64,000 nucleotides of DNA from assembly GCF_007677725.1 (NCBI RefSeq), contig NZ_VEDF01000005.1:359691-423690 (forward strand). Reading direction: 5' to 3'. Positions 48,745 to 54,650 of the stretch are shown piece after piece. The notes under the pieces were generated by a model. That model made no database searches. It was given only the letters and a program-made list of their open reading frames with translations, and was not told the origin of the DNA. Source of the stretch: Pseudomonas sp. URMO17WK12:I11 (GTDB lineage: Bacteria > Pseudomonadota > Gammaproteobacteria > Pseudomonadales > Pseudomonadaceae). Within the stretch, counting starts at the first letter, position 1, and each line of letters starts with the position of its first letter. A program made the position numbers and the translations under genes.

Positions 48745-48768
48745 TGATCCTACATAGGGTCATTTTTT
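48745..48768 (+). terminator. Terminator after lysR
   Basis: TGATCC and GGGTCA (one T-G pair) form a 6-bp stem with loop TACATA, followed by six T. It lies between the lysR end and the retron promoter and would separate the two transcripts. Confidence 0.6.
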
Positions 48769-48780
48769 AGTAATGTCGTA

Positions 48781-48810
48781 TTGACAGCATACTTTCTTAA
48801 TGAATATGCT
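48781..48810 (+). promoter_or_regulatory. Sigma-70 promoter for the retron unit
   Basis: TTGACA (48781-48786, perfect) and TATGCT (48805-48810) are 18 bp apart. Transcription would start near 48817 and run through the structured region, the msr-msd candidate, the reverse transcriptase and the cold-shock gene. Confidence 0.65.
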
Positions 48811-48815
48811 TCGAC

Positions 48816-48993
48816 CCGCAGGTGTATCCACCTGTTCTGCTCTTTAAAGTCACATTTTCAAGGAAATCGATGCCTTAACTGGCGACCCTCACAAGGGTCA
48901 TGACCGGCGCGGCGGTACCCTCTGCTCGCAGGGGAGCGCGTGGTTCGCTATCTAAATGGCGGGCTGCGACCGTTGTCTGGCGTAAATGTTAAG
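48816..48993 (+). other. GC-rich structured leader upstream of the retron RNA
   Basis: No gene seen. Hairpins include CAGGTG-TATC-CACCTG (48819-48834 region), GACCCT-CACA-AGGGTC (48884-48899), CCTCTG-CTCG-CAGGGG near 48920-48935, and a long-range CTTAAC (48874-48879)/GTTAAG (48988-48993). It is more GC-rich than the rest of the island. It may be the 5' part of the retron RNA or a separate regulatory leader. Confidence 0.45.
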
Positions 48994-49290
48994 AGTCCAC
49001 TTGAGCCAATAGTAATATTCCTTGACTGCTTACTCCGCTTGGTCTGGCCACAGATGCGAATTTCTCGCTTCTGCATGCTGAGAGGAAAAAGCCATGTTTT
49101 ATATGAAACCTGATGTACCTGTGACTGTTACAAAAGAGAGCGTTCCCGAAGTGCCTAGAGATAGTCCTTTGTGGAAAAGAGTTGGCTCAAGTGCAGCTTT
49201 CAGAATGACCGTTAAGGCTTTCTGGTTCTGGGTTAGGCACGAGTTGTTCTCCTATCTGATGGAGCTCGATTTGTTCTAACTGACTCTTAA
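48989..49290 (+). ncRNA. Candidate retron msr-msd RNA
   Basis: A perfect 9-bp inverted repeat, TTAAGAGTC (48989-48997) and GACTCTTAA (49282-49290), frames the region and ends 38 bp before the reverse transcriptase start, as a1/a2 repeats do in retrons. Directly inside it a perfect 12-bp pair, CACTTGAGCCAA (48998-49009) and TTGGCTCAAGTG (49182-49193), nests in the same order. Smaller stems follow, such as CGAG..CTCC-TATCTGAT-GGAG-CTCG (49240-49268). A chance 12-bp pair in 300 nt is unlikely. The branching guanosine and msd limits cannot be fixed from sequence alone; an overlapping 61-codon frame competes with this reading. Confidence 0.55.
49094..49279 (+). CDS. Possible 61-residue small protein within the retron region
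   Basis: The frame begins MFYMKPDVPVTVTKES, is preceded by AGAGGAAAAA (8-base spacing), and ends ELFSYLMELDLF 49 bp before the reverse transcriptase start. It has an aromatic C-terminal stretch (AFWFWVRHELF) that could be amphipathic or membrane-seeking. No homology recognised. It lies wholly inside the inverted-repeat-framed RNA candidate, so it is either a small toxin-like protein or a chance frame in the ncRNA. Confidence 0.35.
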   Translation: MFYMKPDVPVTVTKESVPEVPRDSPLWKRVGSSAAFRMTVKAFWFWVRHELFSYLMELDLF

Positions 49291-49328
49291 TTTTTGCTTT
49301 TCTACCACCGCTTGATTAGGTTTGCGAC

Positions 49329-50510
49329 GTGGCAAAGGACAAGCCCTATTACCCTCACGGCCCCATTGGCTCCTTGGCTATCCTCGCCAAGACTTTAGGC
49401 GTGCCACCAAAATTACTTTCTGATCTAGCAAAGAAAGCTTCTAGCTCATACACGCCGTTCGTAATCGAAACAAAAGGCGGTAAACAGCGAGACGTTTACG
49501 AGCCCAAGTATGAACTCAAACGCCTTCAGAAAAGAATAAACTCAAGACTGTTCGAAAAAATCGAATACCCTAACTATTTGCACGGCGGGATAAAAGATGA
49601 AATCCAGCCGCGAGACTATATAGAAAACAGCAAAATACATGCAGGCTCGAAATTCCTTATAAGCCTGGACATTCGGAATTTTTACGACAACATTCATATA
49701 GACAGCGTACATTCCATATTTAAACATCTTTTAAAATTCCCAGAAGATGTTAGCACACTCCTTACCAACCTAGTTACCCGTGAAGGCCGAGTTCCTCAGG
49801 GTGCTTGCACCTCTAGCTACATAGCCAATCTGATATTTCATAATTCTGAATATAGCTATGTAAAGAAATTAAGAGACAACGGGCTTCAGTATTCTCGCCT
49901 GCTAGATGATGTAACCATCTCTGCTGATCGCTTGATACCACAAGAAGAAGTTACCAAAACCATAAAATATGTCGCCGGACTATTCAGCGAGCATGGGCTT
50001 CGCCTTCGTCAAAGCAAGACCAAGGTAGAGCGTGCAGATGACTTGAAGTCAGCTTACAACGTGACTGGCGTTTGGGTCGGACACGGCCTACCGAAAATTC
50101 GTCGCGCTGAGCGAGACATGATCAGGCACTCGGTTTACATATGTGAACGAGAGTATGCTAAGAATTGTTTTTCAGATGACTATCACGCCCTATGGAATAA
50201 GGTGTCCGGGCAGGTTGCAAAACTTACTCGGCTAAATCATGCTCAAGCCCCAAAGCTACGACATAGGATGCGAAATATTCTACCCCTGTATGATAGCAAG
50301 GCAACTTCAAGCATTTGGCGAGAAACCGATAAAATGCTTAAAAGACCGAAGAAATCTCATGCAAAGATCGGTGTAATTAATGCTTATCGCCGCTTGATTT
50401 ACCAGCTTGGGATTTTGGCAAGAACCGATAAAGTTCTATCCAGAACTTTACGCCGGCAGTTGCAATCCAGGTTTTCCGGGGTACCTTCCAAAACTTTGAT
50501 GTGGGAGTAA
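49329..50510 (+). CDS. Retron-type reverse transcriptase
   Basis: A 393-residue RT that would copy the msd part of its RNA into DNA linked to RNA. Motifs in order: N-x-x-H of region X (Asn100, His104 in ENSKIHAG), SLDIRNFYDNI with catalytic Asp114, VPQGACTSSYIANL (155-168), the catalytic box LLDD (191-194) in place of YxDD but with both Asp kept, and the retron VTG triplet of region Y (245-247) followed by the basic GLPKIRRAERDMIR. About 120 residues follow the thumb, longer than minimal retron RTs. The start is GTG at 49329; no ATG fits the N-terminus. Codon use is AT-rich, unlike the neighbours. A group II intron is excluded: no maturase or endonuclease domains. Confidence 0.9.
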   Translation: MAKDKPYYPHGPIGSLAILAKTLGVPPKLLSDLAKKASSSYTPFVIETKGGKQRDVYEPKYELKRLQKRINSRLFEKIEYPNYLHGGIKDEIQPRDYIENSKIHAGSKFLISLDIRNFYDNIHIDSVHSIFKHLLKFPEDVSTLLTNLVTREGRVPQGACTSSYIANLIFHNSEYSYVKKLRDNGLQYSRLLDDVTISADRLIPQEEVTKTIKYVAGLFSEHGLRLRQSKTKVERADDLKSAYNVTGVWVGHGLPKIRRAERDMIRHSVYICEREYAKNCFSDDYHALWNKVSGQVAKLTRLNHAQAPKLRHRMRNILPLYDSKATSSIWRETDKMLKRPKKSHAKIGVINAYRRLIYQLGILARTDKVLSRTLRRQLQSRFSGVPSKTLMWE

Positions 50511-50513
50511 GAC

Positions 50514-50732
50514 ATGAGTGACGCTGTAATTGAGCAAGGTACAGTTAGTAGCTACGACACATTTAAAGGCTTCGGCTTTATAAGAAGAGATAAGGGGCGA
50601 GATGTCTTTTTCTTTTATGACGACGTGGCAGAACCCGAGGGATTAATAATCGGTGATGCAGTTCGCTTTGAAGTGAAAAGCGTTCCAAAAGGACCTAGAG
50701 CTTACAAAGTTTCCAAGCTAACCGAAGATTAA
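50514..50732 (+). CDS. Cold-shock-domain protein, retron accessory
   Basis: A 72-residue single cold-shock domain that should bind single-stranded RNA or DNA. EQGTVSSYDTFKGFGFIRRD gives RNP1 (KGFGFI), and RDVFFFYDDV gives RNP2, where the usual VFVHF/Y has Phe for His. It begins 3 bp after the reverse transcriptase stop, with GGGAG upstream, so it is co-translated. Cold-shock-domain proteins are reported partners of one retron class (type V in the Mestre scheme, as I recall). It is not a housekeeping CspA: it is diverged and AT-rich. Its role as effector or as msDNA binder is inference. Confidence 0.85.
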   Translation: MSDAVIEQGTVSSYDTFKGFGFIRRDKGRDVFFFYDDVAEPEGLIIGDAVRFEVKSVPKGPRAYKVSKLTED

Positions 50733-50835
50733 TGCTCTGCTATCAATCAGCAAGACGCGCTTAGAGAGAGCAGGAGGATTTTACCCGCTGCTCTACTCAT
50801 CTACCGCGAACCCACTTTCCCCAACAAATCAGTAG

Positions 50836-51042
50836 TGGGGTTTCGCTTCGTATCCGCCAGATTTCTTAGGGGAAGTCCATAGAGACAGCAAACATGCTCA
50901 GTACGGCCAGATCATAGAACGGATCGATAAGCTTTATGATTTCAAAATCCCCATAGACATAAACAAAAAAGCCTTGCTACAAGCTCACAAGAAGCTCATA
51001 GCAAGGCAATTGAGTGCGTGTCCACCCTACCCTACAGAGTGA
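50836..51042 (+). pseudogene. Start-less 68-codon coding remnant
   Basis: An open frame after a TAG at 50833 encodes a protein-like stretch (LGEVHRDSKHAQYGQ, IIERIDKLYDFKIPIDINKK, ALLQAHKKLIARQLSACPPY) and ends at TGA 51040-51042. It contains no ATG, GTG or TTG at a useful place. The composition looks like the C-terminus of a real gene that has lost its start. Family not recognised. The preceding interval 50733-50835 shows only a 7-bp hairpin (AGAGCAG/CTGCTCT, 50767-50794). Confidence 0.35.
50961..51007 (-). terminator. Terminator on the minus strand
   Basis: GCCTTGCTA (50971-50979) and TAGCAAGGC (50999-51007) form a perfect 9-bp stem with a 19-nt loop. Read on the minus strand it is followed by a T-rich tract (50970 to 50961). 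It would stop transcripts from the resolvase remnant and shield the retron genes. Confidence 0.65.
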
Positions 51043-51088
51043 GCATGTAATACTCTGAATAAGGCTAGCTTTTATGCAGTCTTTTTCC

Positions 51089-51327
51089 ATCCATTGCATC
51101 ACGACCAAGACGGTCAAGCTTGGTGACGATCAACATATCACCTTTTTCCATACGCGCCAGAAGCATTTGGAAGCCAAGGCGTTCGGTTGCTTGAGTGGAC
51201 CCGCTGATTGTCTCAGCTATCACGCGGTGTTGCTCCACTTAGAAGCCGGCACCTTTCACCTCAAACACTTGGTTGTCAGTGGCTTGATCAGTGGTGGAGA
51301 CACGGGCGTAACGAAGATGCGTGACAT
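51089..51327 (-). pseudogene. Tn3-type resolvase (serine recombinase) remnant
   Basis: Minus-strand translation gives MSRIF, then after a frameshift YARVSTTDQATDNQVFEVKG, an in-frame stop, then VEQHRVIAETISGSTQATER and MEKGDMLIVTKLDRLGRDAM. This is the N-terminal catalytic domain of a TnpR resolvase, with the active serine in ARVSTTDQ and the LDRLGRD helix. Homology stops after RDAMD; the DNA-binding end is absent. One frameshift, one stop and the truncation make it dead. It marks past transposon involvement in the island. Confidence 0.85.
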
Positions 51328-51418
51328 TGTTGACTCCCTGCTGTACTCATAAATTATGGCGTCATCTCATAAGTGGTATTACAAATCTGAAAGCACATTT
51401 TATGACACCAATATACGG

Positions 51419-51652
51419 CTATTCCGTCTGGTGTCGGAGAACGAGCCCGTTCAAATGCTCAGAAATGACCTTGTGACAAAGAGTCGTCTCCTTCAAGGTC
51501 GTCGGTTTCTGGTCCCCAGCCCGATCAGCCCTGTAAAGCTTGGAGAGCACATCGAAGGGCATAGCGGTTGCCGCTCGCTCTGTTGCCGTACTCATCACCT
51601 CACCATGCGGTGCGAATACCGGCATCGAGTCAATAGCCACGTTCCGGTACAA
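51419..51652 (-). CDS. Unrecognised 77-codon frame
   Basis: A minus-strand frame with a protein-like sequence (AIDSMPVFAPHGEVMSTATE, MPFDVLSKLYRADRAGDQKP, TLCHKVISEHLNGL). Its only start is a TTG or an internal ATG. The end has the feel of a cut helix-turn-helix, so it may be another decayed gene of the transposon that left the resolvase. No firm family. Confidence 0.25.
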   Translation of the reverse strand: MYRNVAIDSMPVFAPHGEVMSTATERAATAMPFDVLSKLYRADRAGDQKPTTLKETTLCHKVISEHLNGLVLRHQTE

Positions 51653-52050
51653 GTCTCCCAGTGACGGAGTGGATGACCGTCGTCAGCAGACACCAGTGTA
51701 CTGCTCACCAATTGCACAGATGCTCCCGCAACTCGTTACATGAAGCGTCAGGACGATCCAAGTGGAACGACCGAAGCGATAGCGTGAGACTTCCAGATGC
51801 TTGCATTGCCCATCTACGATCGGTTGTCTTCAGAGAGACAGACACCGACCTGTTTACGCTGCCGGTTACGCGAAGGCGTAGTTAGTAGATTCCGTGTCGT
51901 CGGTAGTGTTATGGACTCGCCAACCGGCACATTGGCCTCAAGACAAGCGTGCGGTTTGTGATAGCACTTGTGACAGGGTGCTCCTCTTGGACGGTGTTCA
52001 TGGTGGTTAAGCCCTTGTAATCACTGGGTTAACCCTTTCCCTCTTTGTCG
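51653..52050. other. Right end of the island, no supported gene
   Basis: No convincing coding sequence on either strand. It holds a copy of ACTTGTGACAG (51966-51976) shared with the left end, and an imperfect hairpin TTAAGCCC...GGGTTAA ending in the palindrome GGGTTAACCC (52027-52036) followed by a pyrimidine tract, which may be a terminator or recombination site. Confidence 0.45.
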
Positions 52051-52119
52051 TTCTGGATGTACTGCCGCGAAGACTTGCGCAAGCTCAAGCGCATCACCCT
52101 ATTGTGGGATTACATCCGC
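52051..52119 (+). repeat. Right copy of 69-bp direct repeat (island boundary)
   Basis: Identical to 48493-48561. It is the start of the displaced lysR 3' end and marks the right junction. Confidence 0.93.
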
Positions 52120-52182
52120 CAGGTCACCGAGGCCAATACACCGCTGTTGATGGGCGATGCGGGTGAGCTGCGTTTTGCTTGA
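52051..52182 (+). pseudogene. Displaced 3' end of lysR
   Basis: 43 codons plus stop that correspond to the C-terminus of the LysR gene at 47680-48630. The first 23 codons are identical in DNA; the rest differ mainly by silent or mild changes and end MGDAGELRFA. It has no start or promoter. It is most likely the original host gene end cut off by the island. Confidence 0.88.
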
Positions 52183-52218
52183 GCGCAGGCGGCGCAACGG
52201 CGCAGACGTGATGCCCCT

Positions 52219-52710
52219 TTAGTAGGAGGCCACCACGATCGACACCCGGCGATTCTCAGTGCGGCCGGCGCTGGTACGGTTATCCGCCACCGGCTGCGTG
52301 CTGCCCAGGCCGCGCGTGCGGATGTTCTGCGCTGGCATGCCGACGGCGATCAGCGCATTGGCCACGCTCTGGGCACGGCGTTCGGACAGCAATTGGTTGT
52401 ACGAGGCCTTGCCCGAGGCATCGGCATGGCCATCGACGCGCACGCCGGCGATGCCAACCTCCAGCAGCGCCCGGCCGATACGCTCGACGATGGCCCGGCT
52501 GGCGCTGTTGAGGCTGTCCAGGTCACTGCCGAACAGCACCTTGCCGGACAGGTCGAATGCCCAGCCCTCTTCGGTCGGGGCGAAGCCCTCACGCTTGAGC
52601 ACGGCGATCTGCTCGGCGGTCAAGCCCTTGGGAGGCGTGCTCTGGCAACCTGCCAGGGCCACTACCGCCATGCACATCAATAGCAAAGAAAAACGCAAAC
52701 GCTGGATCAC
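52219..52710 (-). CDS. yfiB: OmpA-family lipoprotein, YfiB-like
   Basis: A 163-residue outer-membrane lipoprotein. The signal peptide ends in the lipobox LAGC (Cys22). An OmpA-like peptidoglycan-binding domain follows (about 60-160): VRVDGHADASGKASYNQLLS and RTRGLGSTQPVADN. In P. aeruginosa YfiB binds the periplasmic repressor YfiR and so frees the cyclase YfiN under envelope stress. It is the last gene of the three-gene operon, 3 bp after the cyclase. Confidence 0.87.
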   Translation of the reverse strand: MIQRLRFSLLLMCMAVVALAGCQSTPPKGLTAEQIAVLKREGFAPTEEGWAFDLSGKVLFGSDLDSLNSASRAIVERIGRALLEVGIAGVRVDGHADASGKASYNQLLSERRAQSVANALIAVGMPAQNIRTRGLGSTQPVADNRTSAGRTENRRVSIVVASY

Positions 52711-52713
52711 GGT

Positions 52714-53985
52714 TCAGCTCCTGTCGGTGAAATCAGCGGCGCAGCGTTCCGTCTGCGCCGCCTGCCATTGGCCGCGCCGTTCGCGCTTGGCCTGGTACAT
52801 CGCCGCATCGGCGGCATTGAGAAGACTGGCGGGGTCAGCGCCATCGTCCGGGTAATAAGCGATACCGACACTCAGCGAGGTGCTCAGGCTCTGGCCGTTG
52901 TCGAGCAGCATCGGCAACTGCATGCTGGCAATGATCTTGTCGGCGATGCGTTCGGCGTCCTGGCGCGCATGCAGTGGGGTCAGCAGCACGGCGAACTCGT
53001 CGCCACCCAGGCGCGCCACCAGGTCGTGCTCGCGCAGTTGCGCACGCACCCGGTCAGCAACGTTGACGAGCACCTGATCGCCCACGGCGTGGCCGAGGCT
53101 GTCATTGATCTGCTTGAAGTGATCACTGTCGAGGAACAGCACTGCCAGGTGGTCTTGCTGGCGCGCGGCATTGCGCAAGCTGCGGCTGAGGCGGCCTTCG
53201 AAGAACGCGCGGTTGGGCAGGCCGGTGAGGCTGTCGTGACTGGCCTGATGGGCAAGCGTGGCGTTTTCGCTTTGCAGGTGGCTGTGCCAGACCTCGAGTT
53301 CGTCGAGCAGCGCATTGAAGTCATTGCCCAGTTCGTTGAGCTCGGCAATCGGCGCTTCCGGCACGCGCCGGTCGAAGCTGCGCTCGCGGCGCGCGGCATG
53401 GGCGACGCTGGCCAGGCTGCGCAGCGGCCGCACGATATCGCCCAGCAGGCGCCGCGACAGGTACAAGGCGACGAAGGCGCTAAGCGCCGTGCACAGCAAG
53501 ATCCCGCCCAAGCCGCTAAGCAGGAACAGCAGCAAGCTGCGCCCCTGGCCGACCAGCTCGATGTGCCCGACCTTCTGTTGCTGGTGCAGGATCGGCAAAT
53601 GGATCGGCTCATCGAGCAAGGTGCTGGCCACCTGCGTTTCGAGGTGGCCGAGCACGCCCTCATCGCTGCGTTGCCAATGCGCCAGCTGTTCGCCGTCGTT
53701 GTTGAAGACCTTGGCTTCGGCGACCTCTTCGCTGCGTGCAATCAACGCCAGCGCCTCGTTGGCGGCGGCGCTGTCGTCGAACACCACCGCGGCCTCGACG
53801 GTGTAATTGATCGAGCGGGCGATCAGATGCAGGTTGTGATTGGCGTAGACGCGCAGCACCAGCACGCCGAGCAAGGTCAACGAAATACCTGCCAGGCCCA
53901 CGGCCAACAGGGCCACGCTCAGGTGCCCACGGCCAAGCACCGAGCGCAGGGTCGGGCGCACGCCGGGCTTCTTCGCAGGCTTCAT
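52714..53985 (-). CDS. yfiN: Diguanylate cyclase, YfiN/TpbB-like
   Basis: A 423-residue inner-membrane cyclase making cyclic di-GMP. TM1 about 23-45, a periplasmic domain of about 115 residues, TM2 about 160-185, HAMP, then GGDEF (RLGGDEFAVLLTP, near 325) with an upstream RxxD inhibitory site (REHD). Layout is that of YfiN/TpbB, which is held off by YfiR. Its start overlaps the yfiR stop by 4 bp. Output could feed the two PilZ proteins in this window. Confidence 0.9.
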   Translation of the reverse strand: MKPAKKPGVRPTLRSVLGRGHLSVALLAVGLAGISLTLLGVLVLRVYANHNLHLIARSINYTVEAAVVFDDSAAANEALALIARSEEVAEAKVFNNDGEQLAHWQRSDEGVLGHLETQVASTLLDEPIHLPILHQQQKVGHIELVGQGRSLLLFLLSGLGGILLCTALSAFVALYLSRRLLGDIVRPLRSLASVAHAARRERSFDRRVPEAPIAELNELGNDFNALLDELEVWHSHLQSENATLAHQASHDSLTGLPNRAFFEGRLSRSLRNAARQQDHLAVLFLDSDHFKQINDSLGHAVGDQVLVNVADRVRAQLREHDLVARLGGDEFAVLLTPLHARQDAERIADKIIASMQLPMLLDNGQSLSTSLSVGIAYYPDDGADPASLLNAADAAMYQAKRERRGQWQAAQTERCAADFTDRS

Positions 53986-54551
53986 GGCTGGCTCCCGCGC
54001 CGGCGCGAAAGCTGCAGCACGCTGGGGTGGATACGCACCCCCGAGCGCGCCACCGAATCGAGGTTGACCTCGAAGGCGACCTGTTCGTCACCGATGCGCA
54101 GGCAGAACAGACTACCGACCGTGCACGGATCGTCTGCTTCGCTGATGCTCAGCACTGGTCGCCCGCTGATGGACTGGAACAGGCGCTGGCGCTGGGCGCC
54201 GTCGAGCTTGCCGATGTACAGGGCATCGCAGGCCTGAGCGACCTGGGCGTCGTCGGCGAGCAAGCGGCGCACCTGCAGGGGCTGACCGGAATTCTGCACA
54301 TTGCCTTTGATCAGGTCATCGGCATATTCGGTCGGCCCGACCAGGCACAGGCGCAAAGGCACCGGTTCGCTGGGCCAACGGGCATAGCTGAGAATACCCA
54401 GCACCACCTGGGTCACCGCCTTGGCGCGCTGCTGCACCTGGGCCGCGCTGGCCGCCGTCTGGGCCTGCGCCAGGGTGGCGGATAACGACAAGATAGCCAG
54501 CAACAGCAGCAAGAACGCACCGCCTGTCAACCGCTCCTTGGCCACTGTCAT
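53982..54551 (-). CDS. yfiR: YfiR family periplasmic repressor
   Basis: A 189-residue protein with a signal peptide (hydrophobic stretch about 11-25, cleaved near AQA) and a DUF4154 domain: VTQVVLGILSYARWPSEPVP, LRLCLVGPTEYADDL and the paired cysteines in DDPCTVGSLFCLR. YfiR binds the periplasmic part of YfiN and inhibits it; cysteine redox state tunes this. First gene of the operon yfiR-yfiN-yfiB. Confidence 0.88.
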   Translation of the reverse strand: MTVAKERLTGGAFLLLLLAILSLSATLAQAQTAASAAQVQQRAKAVTQVVLGILSYARWPSEPVPLRLCLVGPTEYADDLIKGNVQNSGQPLQVRRLLADDAQVAQACDALYIGKLDGAQRQRLFQSISGRPVLSISEADDPCTVGSLFCLRIGDEQVAFEVNLDSVARSGVRIHPSVLQLSRRRGSQP

Positions 54552-54650
54552 GTGAGAATTCTCTCAAATCCTGTCTGAATTCGGCGCAAAGATAGCACAA
54601 CGCTGGCTAGCTGGAGGAGCGCGCCCTGTCGCACACGCTGCGCATCAGGG

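Larger units (their letters stand above)
48562..52119 (+). mobile_element. Retron-bearing island inserted in lysR 3' end
   Basis: A unit of about 3.56 kb between 69-bp direct repeats. It is visibly AT-richer than the host genes around it. Contents in order: a new lysR tail, a weak terminator, a promoter, structured RNA, a candidate msr-msd region with a small frame, a reverse transcriptase gene, a cold-shock-domain gene, a decayed frame, a resolvase remnant, and further unassigned sequence. No intact integrase or transposase is present, so movement needed a helper or homologous recombination in the lysR gene. The tail restoration is like that of elements that integrate at gene ends. Confidence 0.85.

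Noticed and set aside
49151..49240. GTGCCTA/TAGGCAC 7-bp inverted repeat within the retron RNA
   Set aside because: It crosses the better 12-bp pairing, and 7-bp pairs are expected by chance in 300 nt.
49329..50510. Group II intron or diversity-generating retroelement
   Set aside because: The RT has no maturase or endonuclease domain, no domain V-like RNA is seen, and there is no template/variable repeat pair; region X and VTG motifs favour a retron.
50514..50732. Ordinary housekeeping cold-shock protein
   Set aside because: Position 3 bp behind the RT, altered RNP2 and AT-rich codon use tie it to the island.
51074..51352. 92-codon plus-strand frame in the island
   Set aside because: It lies over the minus-strand resolvase remnant, which explains the sequence much better.
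48493..52119. Insertion by an IS element with short target duplication
   Set aside because: The repeat is 69 bp, lies within coding sequence and is followed by a divergent alternative gene tail, unlike 2-14 bp target duplications; no transposase is present.
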